The translations under genes and the position numbers were made by a program. From assembly GCA_032718475.1 (NCBI GenBank), contig JAUCBJ010000735.1, forward strand, positions 47,444 to 111,443: a DNA stretch of 64,000 bases, written 5' to 3'. Below, piece by piece: positions 29,735-41,368 of the stretch. Position 1 is the first letter of the stretch, and every line of letters begins with the position of its first letter. The notes beneath the pieces were generated by a model, which saw only the letters and a program-made list of their open reading frames with translations, had not been told where the DNA came from and made no database searches. Origin of the DNA: Nemertoderma westbladi. Its lineage: Eukaryota; Xenacoelomorpha; Nemertodermatida; Nemertodermatidae.

Positions 29735-32024
29735 ATAACGGATATTGCTTCTGTATTCCAGTAGGCAATAAAGCTGAAGTACCGGCAACCGGTACCCAGT
29801 AGGCCTGACTACCTAACCACCCGGACCGGTACCTACAGCAGTACAGGTACAGCAGTATTATTCGATTTTGATAATTATATACCGGTAGGCCTTAATAATT
29901 AATCAGGGACTGCAGCCCTGGTTTTTTATTGAGATTTTTACTTATTTCTGTCAAGTTTTATTTGTTTGTAGGCCAGTATTGAACAGAAGGCGTGTAAGCC
30001 TGATCAGATTGTACAGACAATTTGTAGGCTGAGCTGTTGTCTGATTGCTGTTAAGTCTGAACGGATTGCAGTGTGTGTAGATCATCTGTCCGATAAAGAA
30101 CGGTTAGGAAGTAGGGGCAGCCAAAGCTGTAAGGTAAACCCCCAACTAAAGAATAAGTCGTACTACTGGGTTAGAACGCATACTACCTAATCATTTCGGA
30201 GTCTGCATGTCCTGTAGTTTATTTAGGCTTGAGAGTAGTCTGCCATCGTTTAGTCTGTACTTTGTTTGTGTAGTCTGTACAGGTAGCGTATAATATTTAT
30301 TTAGATAATTTGTAGGCTGGATAGTTGTCTGGCTGTTATTAGGTCTGAAGGATTGCAGTGTGTGTAGATCACCTGTCCGATAAAGAACGGTTAGGAAGTA
30401 GGGGCAGCCAAAGCTGTAAGGTAAACCCCCATCTAAAGAATAAGTCGTACTACTGGGTTAGAACGCATACTACCTAATCATTTCGGAGTCTGCATGTCCT
30501 GTAGTTTATTTAGGCTTGATAGTAGTCTGTCAGTATTTGGTCTGCATTTTGTTTGAGTAGTTTGTACGCGTAGCGTAATATTTATTATTCAGAGTTTATG
30601 CGATTATTCGCAACATTCATTCCCCAAGTTTGTTCCTACAATAATTGTGTTTGTTATACATACAGCTATAGTTAAACTAACCCCGGTACTACACGGGCTG
30701 CTTGGCGTAGGTAAAGACTGGTGATTTTGTGCACCGGTCACTCCAGCAGATGCCGTGGTTCTTTTAGCTGTTCAAGTATATTTAACTACTGATTATATGT
30801 TGTACAAGTACTCGTACCTAATTTAGGGTTTAGTGTACAGTGCTTTCCGAAAGTAATTAGTGTAGGCATTATATTTGTGTTGTAAAGTGGTTGATAGGCA
30901 CGTTCGATTAGCTCTATTAACTTCTAGGTAGGAACACTCCGTGATACATAACGTAGTACCTATAGCGATACGGCTATAGGTCGTCAGGCGGTGGTATTTT
31001 CCTATCTGGACAGCGCAGTGTATTTACTACTACTTATTATTTTCAAATACCGTAGTACCCTGTCCGTTGTAATAACCAGATTTCTAACCCTTTGTTAGGC
31101 TGGTTTGTAGACTTCTTGTAAAATTACCCTGAAAATTCGTATTTTGTGTTTTGTAAATTTTTGTGTTTATTTAGAGATTGTAATCTCAACCCGAATTGTA
31201 CGTAATTTGTAGTATTAAGTAACTTAAGTAAATTAGCATTATTTGTTTTAGTGTCCTATAAGTAACACTTCACTGAAAGCGCACCGCTTTGTGTAGTGAT
31301 TACTCCCCAGAAATAATAACATTTATTTCAACATTGACAAAACCCATTAAACGGGTATATATATATTATAAATCAACTCAAATGATTTATAAATAGTAGG
31401 CCTGCCATACAACAATTAGGTCTCAATATCAGTTGGACTACTGCTTAAATAACGGCAATAAAGTAAGTTAAGGTAACCAAGTAACCCTTAAAATTCAGAA
31501 ATTCAGTTATTTAAAATAATTGATATACCGGTATTTACAATAGGCTTATTATATTTATTTCTATAAATTTTAGGTTGAAATCATACCGGTATTCTGTAAT
31601 TAATTCTAGTTTGTAATTATACTTATATATATACACTATAAGTGTAAACTGCATACCGGTATTTACGATAGGCCTATTATCTTTATTTCTATAAATTTAG
31701 GCTGAAATTATACCGGTACTTGTAATTAATTCTAGTCCAGAATTATATATACTACAAACTGTAAGCTGTATACCGGTATTCCCGATAGGCCTATTATATA
31801 TTTATATATATTTGTGCTAAAATTATATACCGGTTTCTGTGAAAAACCTAGTCTGTAATAATACTTATATATACAATAAGCATACCGGTATACTAATATA
31901 TTATATATCACGCTACACTGAGTAGCAGTATCGGTAATTAATTACTAGGCTAGCAGTTAAGGCTAAATTACTAGACTTGCTTAGACTGTAATATAGCAGT
32001 AGGCATTCAACTGTGTAAACAAAC
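29735..32024 (+). other. 5' leader of inner element
   Basis: Homologous to 23185-25373. No gene. It contains the 290-bp tandem duplication (about 30015-30600) and the ACCGGT cluster. It starts ATAACGGATATTGC, again with no TGG primer site. Confidence 0.7.
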
Positions 32025-35000
32025 ATGTCTGATACTAAGCAGAACCTGTCAGACAGTTTATTAGATGTAACTATCTGCGACTCAGATAAGGGTGTAGAAT
32101 CGTCTACACCTAAGTTCAGTTCACCTCCCACTGTGAGGAAGGTCATCCCTCCAGTAGTAATAACAGAACCTAGGCTGGTCCAACATCGTAGGTCTATCAT
32201 AGGCACTCGAGCTCAGGTCAAGCGGGACCAAAAAGCAGCGGAACAGCAACCACCCGCGAGCCAAGAACTTATTTCTCAGCGGCCCGACAGCTCCAGTAGT
32301 GAAGATACTGTAGAACTGACACCCGAGCGCGGAGCAAGGATGACGGATGCGGTTTATTCGGATCCCCTTCTCATCCTTCCTGCAGCCGTACTCACTAGGC
32401 TATTGATCGCGGTGGAAGAACACCAGATCGATTGGGCGAGAAGTAAGCGCTCAACTAAAGATAGTTATGCGGGATACACAAAGGAAGAACTGAAATCTAT
32501 GGTCGAGTCGCAATGGAACTTCCCCGGACCCGGACTCCCGTTTGATTTATCAGAAGCTGCCTGGGAAGACATACACCGGATGGGAGTAGCCAAGGAAACC
32601 ATCGATCCAGCTGTGTGGAAGAGGTCCGCAGCCGGATACGCACAGGGATTCTTCAGCTCTATGGAGCGAGTAGAAAAACAACTGTTACAACAACCTCAAG
32701 GACCTCAAGAGCAGGGACAACTGCTTTATCAAGTTAGAGAAAGAATTCTGCGAATTAGGCTAATATTATCAGCCTTTGAAGAGGCTTCTAAAAGAAGACA
32801 AGACACGTCGTTGCAAGTTGCCGTAAAGACTTGGTTTCAACGGGTGAGTCGCCAGGTTCAAGGAACAGCTCAGTGGAAAGATCAGCTGGAGGAGCGCTCA
32901 ACCCATGGAGAATCAACAGACGCTACTTTTTCCCAAGTGGAAAGTGAAGCGACGGCAGAGAAACCGCATAAGAGGGATGCCATTGACATCTATCTGTCAG
33001 ACTATCAACGTTTTGTAGGAGATGAAGAGTTGAGGAGAAGGTTAGCGGGACTTAGTCCTAATAGTGAAGGAGCCCAGCGTGTGTTGGATGCAATTGATGT
33101 GGATAGGTTAGCGGCGAACCAAGCTAAATTCGATGAACAACTCCGCATCACTAGAGACCAAGAAGAAAAAGTAAGGAAAAAACGTATAGAAGACAGAAAG
33201 ATAGCAGCAGTGGCAGAGGCAGAAAGAAAAGCGACCTTGGCAGCGGCAGCAGCGGCAGCGGCAGAGGCAAAAGCGGCAGCGGTGGCGGAAGCAGAACGGA
33301 GAGCGGCTGAAGAGATCGCCCAACTGGAGTTGGAAAATCTTCAAGAGAAGCAAGACGACTTCAGTAAACAGTTAACAGCTAGTAATATGCAGATGATGAA
33401 TCGATCTACTCCCAAAAGACAGGGTTATACATCATCTGAGGAAGGCGATACCACCGACACTGAAGGCGGAGGAAATCGAGCTTGCCTAAGCAGACGTAAA
33501 AGAACATTCCACCGTCAGAAATTGCCTGATTTGCCTCCAGCTGTTAGAAGGCAACTAAATAACACCAACTTAGCGAGTACAGAACCCACAGAACAAATAA
33601 TTACAATAGAGAGACTCCCTACTATAGTAGATGAGCCTGAAATAATTAGGCCTGTTCCCGAAGCTACCCTTTCGGTCGTAGAGACACCTGTACTCCCTGA
33701 ACCTACCTCTCAATTCCCGTTGCACAGCACTAAGCTACCTGTGCCCAGCAGAACAGCCCATGAGACAGTTCATGCTCTGGACTCCGAGCGGAATATTCAT
33801 GATTTGTCGCCCGTTGTCCCTCGTCCGCCCGCTACAATGTTGGCGGATCCCGTTTCGGCGGTTGATTGGGTGGACGAGAGACGGCGGGGGATGGACATTC
33901 TCCTCGGAAAGATGGAGGAGAATCAAAGGCGCTCCTCCCAACAGGTCCGAGAGTTAGAAGGGACTGTTCAACAGTTAAAGGGAACCGTAAAGGAAAGTAG
34001 GTTAGAGTTGCAGGAAGTGCAGCAAAATATCGCGCTAGAACGCGATAAATTAGTAAATTTACAAAAGGGTATACCACCACCCCTTGTAACAATGTGTCAA
34101 CCTGTTAGGTCTGAAGTATCTCATGCGCAAGGTGTGGAGCCTACACGCATCTATACTGCTAGCGAAGTAGAAACTCCTATAGTGAACCCTATTAAGGGTA
34201 ATTATAGACCTGTTGATAATGATATTCCCTATAGACCGGATCATAATCCGAGAAATTTATATACCGATAACTCGATATTAAATAACACGATGGCCCAAGA
34301 AAGTTTTACGCGTCAAATGGCTAGAACCGAAGCCCGGCAAGCGGTAAAAGTGGGAGAGATCGTCAAGTTCAATGGAGATGAGATGAAATGGTTACCTTTT
34401 AATGAATATTACAAAGATAACATACAGAACTCTGTCCTATCTAATGGAGAGAAACTAAGATTCCTCATCGAGTGCTTGGAAGGATCTCCCAAGTTAATGG
34501 CGTTAAAGTTTATTGGACATCCAGACGGATTAAGACAAGTTTGGGATACACTAAACATCAGGTATGGTAATAGGAATAACATAGCTGGGTATTTGTATGC
34601 AAAGTTGGTAGCGCCCCGAAAGTTTATTAGCAGCGGAATTATAGAGTTTTCCGATGAGATGCAGGAGATCTGTAGACAATTAGATTGGCTAGGTAAGTCT
34701 CATGAGTATCAGAATGCTATGGTTATTAGAGCAGTGGCTTCTACTTTACCGAAGGGTGGAGTAGGTACACGCTGGGATAAGAAAGTGTTATATATGATGG
34801 AACAACAACGACGAGACCCTACCATGGCTGATCTCATGTCATTCTTAGATGGAGAAGTGAAATTACAGCTCCTAAGGCAGTCCAGAGAGAAGACACTGGA
34901 AAACAAGGTAAGTGAGAAACCCGTTTCTAGGAGAAGGGTAATACCAGTGTGTTATACAGACGACAGCAAAAGCCAGACTTCTCAAGGAGAGGATAGCGGG

Positions 35001-36941
35001 AAAGACACTGAAAGATCTTACTATGACAACAAAACGCCTAAAGACCAGGTAAGTAAATTCAAGTCTCGAACCAATGACAGGAGAGAACAGGTAAGAAAAA
35101 CTCCTCCTACGTCTCCCAAGAGAATTCAGGTGAGAAAGCCCGAGGAAAGAACGAACGTGCACCACACAGCACATGTTAAAGTAAGTAACATCAAACCCAA
35201 ATGTGTGCTGTGCGACGGGCCCCACCGCTTGAATATGTGCGATGAATTCTTAAAGAAATCATTAAAAGAGAGACGGGAAGTCATGTGGGATAAGCGGTTG
35301 TGTTATAATTGCCTCAGAAGAGGACACCAACGGCGAACCTGTTACTCCGACGCAAGGTGTGCAAAGTGCGGTGCGAAACATCATATCTTGTTGCACACTG
35401 AATTCGAGCGAAATAGTCCGAGTCAGGTGAGTGATTCCGAACTACATGTCCAATTCAGTGATGTGAACGACACTGATCAATCTGAGATGGAAGGATTCTA
35501 TACGGACGAATTCTCCGACCAAAACGAATCCTGTTACTTAATAAACACCACCGCAGTGTATCGAGCACTCATGTATGAGAAAGACACAGACAGCGACCTC
35601 ACCCTAACTACTTCAGATCAACAACAATCTTGGAAAGCGCCAACTTCAAATGTAGGAATCCGAGAATTTCCTGTAGTCCAGTTACGGGTCCACGGACCTC
35701 AGAAGAGCTATATAGTGAACGCCCTCCTGGACTCCAGCAGCACAGGAACATTCATCGATAAAGAACTAGCCGAAGACATCTTTGCTGGACAACCCAAGTT
35801 CCGAACCAAGCTAAACATGTCAGGGATCATGCAAGTTTGGAAATCTGCTGTGGCTGCTGACTATTATATAGGTGAGTTGTCCACTCCACAGGATAAACTA
35901 GGAGAACACAATATAAGGTCAGTCAAAATGGTGGCAATAAAGAACTTCGCTACCACCCAAGTGGAACCTTATAATTGGGACGAAGATGATCATGCCCAAC
36001 AACTTAACATTCCTAGATTCGACACCGATTATCCTGGAGTACAAATATTAATCGGTCAAAACGCGCATGAGGCGCTGGAGACATTGGAGAAACGACCTGC
36101 TCAACCGCAACCACTTCAGACCTATGCGGTAAGAACTAGAGTAGGTTGGTACCTTACTGGACCTTCCCGAAGAACGCTCAGAGAAAGACTGCTTCAAGAT
36201 CGCGTCTGCCAGGTGAGTGAATGGGAAGATGATACTAGTGAGGGAGACGACCCAACTGAGGGAACACCATACTCCTCAGATAATGACGATATTAGCTCCA
36301 ATGTAGATCAATGGAGATATTGCCCCAAGAAGTTTAATCCAACTGACATCGCTTCCAGAGGAGCAACTCCTCAAGAACTGACAGATACTACAGACCGGTT
36401 AGGTGAACCCGACTTCCTGAGTAAGGAGGATGAATGGCCTCCCCATCTTACTCCGACTGAGATTAGACCAGCCAAGGGAGCGGAGAAAGTCAAACATAAA
36501 ACCCGGACGGGTGGATCGGAGTTATTTGAACCCGGGATAGATCTGTCGGTATTACATATTGCCAGGGACGATGCCGTGGATCTGGACCTCCCCACCGCGA
36601 GTGGATCCTTCATGAAGATCAGAGAGAGCGATTGGAGCTCTGGAACATCAGACGTCTTGCAGGGACTCTCACCTCTCCTGCAGGGAGCGACGGACCACTA
36701 TAGCTCCTGGAATCGGCTTTGTAAGGCCGTCGTGTACCTAGAGCGATGTTTCTATCGTCACTATTCCAGGACGAAGAGGAAACCTGGAATTGTATTCGGG
36801 ATGCAGCGACTCAATCACCCAGTCGGTCGTTTGTGTTTACCGGAAGGGAATGGAGGACTCTCCGGAAACTGTGGAAGGCAAGATTCTCTTCCCACGACCA
36901 CCGCCCTAATCCTTCAAACATCTAGGGACTCCCCAACTTAA
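32025..36941 (+). CDS. Inner element gag-protease polyprotein with pol remnants, RT deleted (1638 aa)
   Basis: One uninterrupted frame. It runs: MSDT start; Ala/Glu coiled coil at about 390-440; capsid-like region at about 765-950; zinc-binding region at about 1059-1125 (CVLCDGPHRLNMC, LCYNCLRRGHQRRTC, CAKCGAKHHILLH); protease near 1234 ('NALLDSSSTGTFIDKE', with Ser where the outer copy has the usual Gly); and the pre-RT stretch 'VQILIGQNAHEALE'. Then, with no RT or RNase H, it jumps at about residue 1425 to 'QWRYCPKKFNPTDIASRG', which normally follows RNase H. It next has 'SWNRLCKAVVYLERCFYRH', which normally precedes integrase, and stops. It could make particles but cannot copy itself. Confidence 0.9.
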   Translation: MSDTKQNLSDSLLDVTICDSDKGVESSTPKFSSPPTVRKVIPPVVITEPRLVQHRRSIIGTRAQVKRDQKAAEQQPPASQELISQRPDSSSSEDTVELTPERGARMTDAVYSDPLLILPAAVLTRLLIAVEEHQIDWARSKRSTKDSYAGYTKEELKSMVESQWNFPGPGLPFDLSEAAWEDIHRMGVAKETIDPAVWKRSAAGYAQGFFSSMERVEKQLLQQPQGPQEQGQLLYQVRERILRIRLILSAFEEASKRRQDTSLQVAVKTWFQRVSRQVQGTAQWKDQLEERSTHGESTDATFSQVESEATAEKPHKRDAIDIYLSDYQRFVGDEELRRRLAGLSPNSEGAQRVLDAIDVDRLAANQAKFDEQLRITRDQEEKVRKKRIEDRKIAAVAEAERKATLAAAAAAAAEAKAAAVAEAERRAAEEIAQLELENLQEKQDDFSKQLTASNMQMMNRSTPKRQGYTSSEEGDTTDTEGGGNRACLSRRKRTFHRQKLPDLPPAVRRQLNNTNLASTEPTEQIITIERLPTIVDEPEIIRPVPEATLSVVETPVLPEPTSQFPLHSTKLPVPSRTAHETVHALDSERNIHDLSPVVPRPPATMLADPVSAVDWVDERRRGMDILLGKMEENQRRSSQQVRELEGTVQQLKGTVKESRLELQEVQQNIALERDKLVNLQKGIPPPLVTMCQPVRSEVSHAQGVEPTRIYTASEVETPIVNPIKGNYRPVDNDIPYRPDHNPRNLYTDNSILNNTMAQESFTRQMARTEARQAVKVGEIVKFNGDEMKWLPFNEYYKDNIQNSVLSNGEKLRFLIECLEGSPKLMALKFIGHPDGLRQVWDTLNIRYGNRNNIAGYLYAKLVAPRKFISSGIIEFSDEMQEICRQLDWLGKSHEYQNAMVIRAVASTLPKGGVGTRWDKKVLYMMEQQRRDPTMADLMSFLDGEVKLQLLRQSREKTLENKVSEKPVSRRRVIPVCYTDDSKSQTSQGEDSGKDTERSYYDNKTPKDQVSKFKSRTNDRREQVRKTPPTSPKRIQVRKPEERTNVHHTAHVKVSNIKPKCVLCDGPHRLNMCDEFLKKSLKERREVMWDKRLCYNCLRRGHQRRTCYSDARCAKCGAKHHILLHTEFERNSPSQVSDSELHVQFSDVNDTDQSEMEGFYTDEFSDQNESCYLINTTAVYRALMYEKDTDSDLTLTTSDQQQSWKAPTSNVGIREFPVVQLRVHGPQKSYIVNALLDSSSTGTFIDKELAEDIFAGQPKFRTKLNMSGIMQVWKSAVAADYYIGELSTPQDKLGEHNIRSVKMVAIKNFATTQVEPYNWDEDDHAQQLNIPRFDTDYPGVQILIGQNAHEALETLEKRPAQPQPLQTYAVRTRVGWYLTGPSRRTLRERLLQDRVCQVSEWEDDTSEGDDPTEGTPYSSDNDDISSNVDQWRYCPKKFNPTDIASRGATPQELTDTTDRLGEPDFLSKEDEWPPHLTPTEIRPAKGAEKVKHKTRTGGSELFEPGIDLSVLHIARDDAVDLDLPTASGSFMKIRESDWSSGTSDVLQGLSPLLQGATDHYSSWNRLCKAVVYLERCFYRHYSRTKRKPGIVFGMQRLNHPVGRLCLPEGNGGLSGNCGRQDSLPTTTALILQTSRDSPT

Positions 36942-38591
36942 CAACGGCTGGAGTGGGTGTGTGACCATATTATTTTATTTTGTATTTGTTTTATTTTTAT
37001 ATTTATGTATGTATTATTATGTAATTTTATTTTAATCGTTTTATTTAATTTTATTTAGTAGTATGGTTATTTAGTGATTATTTAGTAGATTAGTGCAATA
37101 TATTAGTGTTAATTACGTAATTACTTATATTATATTTAGTGTGACGGTGAGAAACAAGTGTTTTTCTCTTTCCTTACTGTCCGTATTACATTACAAATAC
37201 GTAACTACAGTAAGATGAAATGTCCGTACTTATTAAAGTACAATAAAGCTCCTACTATACTTAAGTATTATTGGTAGGCAGAGTATTAGGAATGCAAAGT
37301 TCAGATCCTCGTGTCTCGGCTAAACCAAGCTCTGGGTAGACCTTGGAAACGACTTGCCTCTTCACACTGACATTGCTTCGTGCGATATTGCTCTCATACC
37401 GTATATTAAATAATACATATAGTAGCGTGATGTCCCTTTAACAGTAGCGTATAACGCAAAATAAATCTGTTAAACCCTTTGACCATCTGCAATTCTAGTC
37501 GATTAAGATATCGCGGCACCCACCGATATACTTGAAAGACAAATTTTAGAATCAGTGGTTAACGTCCCCAGACAAGTTCTGGAATAAATTGGTGCCCATC
37601 TCAAATATTAATTATTTAATATTTGCAAATCTAATAAATCAAAATCTGTAAAATTCAGATCCTTCAACAATTCTAGTCAATTAAGATATCGTAGCATTTA
37701 CCGATATTCTTAAAAGGACAATTTTCATAGAATTAAGGATCTTGTGTCCCCAGACATGTTCTAGACTCAAAATATGTCCATTTAATTATCAAATAATAAA
37801 ATTTCAGGGAATAAATTTAAATTCATGCCTTTTAATGAATTTAATAAATTGCCATTTTTACGCAATTTATAACATTCCCAAAATTCCATTAATTAATAGA
37901 TCAAGGGAGCGGAGATTTATCTTATTATGCGTATGAGTGTACGAAAGTCTCCCAAACATGGTCAATAGCCGATAAAATTCATAAAGTCATGTATCAAACA
38001 GGACATTGACTATTAAAGAATTACTATTAAATAACATCCCAGATCTGTATGCATGGGAATTACTCTAATTCTACCGCTAGCTTTGCATAATGTCACCATG
38101 GCAACAACCACGCTAGAATTAGAATTGAGTTAAAAGAACAATAGAAAGCTTGTCCCATTGAATAGCATAGGGAATAAATAGTGCACTGCTAGTATCCAAG
38201 GATACATAATAATACAGTGACATTCTGGAAGGCATTGACTAACGGACAAATGGCCCGAATGTGCGTAGTTGTGACCAGTTGTGTGGTATTTGTGAGTTTA
38301 TAGGTGAATGTTACTGCTAAAGTGTGTTTACAGTAGCTAGTCGCAATCGTGAAAGTAACCTAACTCTCCAAGGAAAACCTGAAGTACATCTAAGCCTTTG
38401 GGACGGACAGTGGAGTGACTTGTGCCGGTTGTCGTTGTCGTTGTGCGGCTACGTCGTTGGCGAAAGTACAGCGGCGACGGCACATCGGCGCTGAGGATCT
38501 CGTACTGTCCGGGGGTTGATTGGGGTAGGCAGCGACGCCCGCTCGCCTAAATATAAACTCATTATAATATGGATAAATTTATATAGCAGAT
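36942..38591 (+). other. Spacer between gag-pro and accessory ORF of inner element
   Basis: AT-rich and non-coding, then a GC-rich patch at 38390-38550 just before the accessory ORF. The outer element has the same layout (43207-44849). No trace of integrase is visible. Confidence 0.6.
37485..37800 (+). repeat. Diverged tandem duplication in spacer
   Basis: A unit of about 180 bp starting 'CAATTCTAGTCGATTAAGAT' recurs at about 37667 as 'CAATTCTAGTCAATTAAGAT', with 'CCCCAGACAAGTTCT' / 'CCCCAGACATGTTCT' later in each. The same pair occurs in the outer element at about 43770-44040. Confidence 0.75.
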
Positions 38592-39023
38592 ATGATTGTG
38601 TTGATAGAAGATGATCTTGGTATCAGGGAGCGATATACTCTACCTTTACAAGCGTTTGTTGATAGCTTGATACACGGCGACGCTGGTCCAACTGCTGCGG
38701 AGGACGATGATCGTTATATCGAACCGCCAATGTCCCAAGAGCAGCTCACGCGTGAGTTGGACTATAAGAAATTCACCGCTCGCTATACGCATCGTAATGG
38801 TACGTATGTGGACTTCTTAACTACTGGTCATCCTATCGATTTACACGATACGGACAATGTCGACACCAAAAGGGAAATGGTACGATTGAAATATCCTACC
38901 CAGCGGAGGCGGAACGATAAACCGAGAATGGAACACGAGAATCTATTCGAAACAGACTCGAAAGAGAAGACGTTGAGGAGCCGGATAAACGCAGCGACTT
39001 CAACGATTATCTGGAATTCCTGA
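38592..39023 (+). pseudogene. Accessory ORF, N-terminal part (inner element)
   Basis: Starts at the first ATG after the GC-rich patch. The peptide includes 'MSQEQLTRELDYKKFTARY' and 'VDFLTTGHPIDLHDTDNVD'. Comparison with the outer copy at 44850-45296 shows a one-base loss near 38941 that throws the end out of frame. Correct coding continues in the frame of the next fragment. Function unknown. Confidence 0.7.
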
Positions 39024-39097
39024 TAGAAACATATCTCAATATTGTCAGTCAACAAAATCTAGAAACTCGATATCCTCAAGGTATACATCATGACCGC

Positions 39098-39721
39098 ATG
39101 GTAGAACTCAAACGGCTCGACTCCCCTATGATGTATCTTACCGCCGATCGACCGCTACCTGTTGTACCGGATAGCTTCGAACGGATGGAGGAATATTGTA
39201 AGCTGGAGAAAGATCACTCGCGTTTCCCCTACAAGACGTACGTTTTTGGGTATTATTGCGATGAATGCCCAAGACCCAACCAACAAACGGAAAGACATAA
39301 ACATCCGCGGAGACGTTGCTTTAAACACGGTTTTACTCGCTATACTTTCAGGAGTTTCGAGCGAAACTTGTTCAATGTATCACCTACGCTCGTTCGACTC
39401 AGACGATCCTTAAATAAACCAATGATCAGAGTTTCGGAATACTCGATCAGAGCTCCTCATTCCCTAGTGAGACCTCAGACTCTTGATCCTATTAGTATGA
39501 CGGATCCTCCCGAGCTGTACTCACTGCTCAAAGATCTAGTGTTACCTGAACGATTAGTCGGTGGCACCCCAGTTGTGGGTTTCTTAGATATTAGCCCATC
39601 CTATCTAGCCGGATTGGGACGCGGACATTTAATATCGCCGTTTAACCCTTACCATCGTCCCGGCTTGACACGATATAACCTGTCACCAGAGTGGCGGAGA
39701 ACGTTGTACCAAACGAGTTAA
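39098..39721 (+). pseudogene. Accessory ORF, CxxC...CxxH part (inner element)
   Basis: Contains 'MMYLTADRPLPVVPDSFERM', then 'PYKTYVFGYYCDECPRP' and 'RRCFKHGFTRY'. These line up with YLT/PLP/FE.M/YK/CxxC/CxxH/RY in the 272-aa ORF of the giant element. The two Cys pairs plus His suggest a zinc-stabilised fold. The downstream part ('PHSLVRPQTLDP', 'GGTPVVGFLDISPSYLAG') is specific to this family. It is preceded by a frameshift and followed by further decayed coding. Not recognised as a named domain. Confidence 0.7.
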
Positions 39722-40192
39722 ACGCTATTCTACAAAGATCAGAAAGGAAACCTACGTTTGTTCAGATAAACGTAAGTTGTAGCAGCAAGTCCAAGCGATA
39801 AACGAATTGTCTTTATCTCAGTTCGATTGTGAAATCCAGAATCTCTAAGAAGATATCGCACTTAGACAACCCCATTCTCTGCGAGAGTTTTTGGATGAAC
39901 GTATCCAGCTACGAGCGGAGGAAAATCAGCTCGAGGAGAAGCATATCGAAACGGCGGATACCCCGACCATAATCCTACACCTTCTGATGCAATCATATTG
40001 CACCCTTCACCCAGGATTTATAGCCCTCCTAGTAAAGTGGCTCCCCCCAAAGAGAAAAGGACTCTTGCTAGCCTCAAAAAACTGCGTAAACGCCGTCTGC
40101 GTAAGAAAGACTAACTGTTTAGAGTATTCTTATATTTTAGAAACCGTGATTTGTTATATTTTATAGACTTAAATCCCATTTTCTGGGAGCGG
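39722..40192 (+). pseudogene. Accessory ORF, decayed C-terminal part with basic tail (inner element)
   Basis: Broken frames encode a helical Gln/Glu-rich segment ('LREFLDERIQLRAEENQLEE') and, in another frame, a Lys/Arg-rich end ('KEKRTLASLKKLRKRRL') that resembles a nuclear-localisation or nucleic-acid-binding tail. The last bases before the 3' LTR are TGGGAGCGG, the probable polypurine tract. Confidence 0.55.
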
Positions 40193-41363
40193 TGTAAAAG
40201 CTTTTGCGTCATTAACCGGTTATTTTCCCTTAAAGTACTCTGTAGTTGGTTTGCCAGGCATAAAAGGGCCGTGTCCTTGCTGTACTGGTGTTTTAGAGGA
40301 CATAAATGTCATTTCTTATGTATTTGTACTGTATTTGTACTTTAGAGGACATAATCCGCAATCTCGTGACGCGATAAGCTAGATACTCTTGAAAACAGTG
40401 TCGCTACCATGACGACGGCTAACAGCTGATATTGCCACGTCGACGTTTCTTTGTTTCTTTGTTCTCTCGTTGTTCGGTTGACCAATCAGAGCGTTTGTTG
40501 TCTCTGTGTTGGAGGTGTATACAGAGGCTCAGTAGTTCAGTGTTATGTTTTTGCCCAGAGCCTAAGAACCGGCTTTTGGCACCTCCGTGTTTTCAGTTTT
40601 TAGTCTTACACTAGTAGGCTTAATTATAAGGACATATATCCGTTATCATAACATACCATACCTAATCAAACAACCTGTGCATACTTTTATATTGTTATAC
40701 TGCTATTTACTGTCAGTTCTTCATAATATGGTTGATGAATTATTATATTTGGAATAACGATAAATAACCCCGAAAACCCAATATTCTTGATATACCGAAG
40801 GTAGGAGAGAAAGGTTACATATAACGATTGTGACTTATGTTAAAGTGGTTTGAAGTGAATCTAATGTTATTTGATAGACCCTACATGATTCGGTCCGTGT
40901 TCCTTTTATATGTGACTAAAATCAGTGAAGATCGGCAGATTAGTGTGCAGTATTGTGCAGCATTGTGTATTAGTGAGACTGATAACGAAGCATTTCCTAA
41001 AGAATGCGCCATATATGTGAATTGTAACTAAGCCATATCGTTGTGAGTAGTTTAAGTCATAACTCTGTTTATATAGATAGAGCGCCACGTCCTAAAGGAA
41101 CTGTTAATATTCCCCGAAGGTGAATAATATTGTCAGAGATTATATAATACTGTCAGTCGAATAATACATTAGGCTTACATAGCAATACGATTAAGCCGTC
41201 GAACCCAATCTCCCGGGTATATCCAGCGGGTGAATGATCGCGCACCGATTGGTTTCGACTAGTGTAGTGAATCAAATACTTGTCAGAGGCTAAAAGTGAT
41301 TTATTATCTAGAAGACATCCTAATTTGGCGGGTTAAACTGCCAAAGGTCTGAAAGCGCGAACA
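40193..41363 (+). repeat. Inner element 3' LTR
   Basis: 1171 bp, the pair of 28564-29734. The few differences include positions near 40209, 40307 and 41333. Confidence 0.9.
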
Positions 41364-41368
41364 AACTC
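41364..41368. repeat. Right target site duplication of inner element (AACTC)
   Basis: Directly follows the LTR end GCGAACA. The outer gag-pro frame resumes after it. Confidence 0.9.

Larger units (their letters stand above)
28564..41363 (+). mobile_element. Inner BEL/Pao-like non-autonomous LTR element (12.8 kb)
   Basis: A complete insertion with near-identical 1171-bp LTRs (28564-29734 and 40193-41363, only a handful of differences) and 5-bp AACTC duplications. Interior: leader, one open gag-protease frame of 1638 codons lacking RT/RNase H and the integrase core, a 1.65-kb spacer, and an accessory ORF broken by frameshifts. It is closely related to the outer element but has a distinct LTR sequence, so it is a sister subfamily. 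It is inserted into the gag-pro frame of its relative. Confidence 0.9.
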
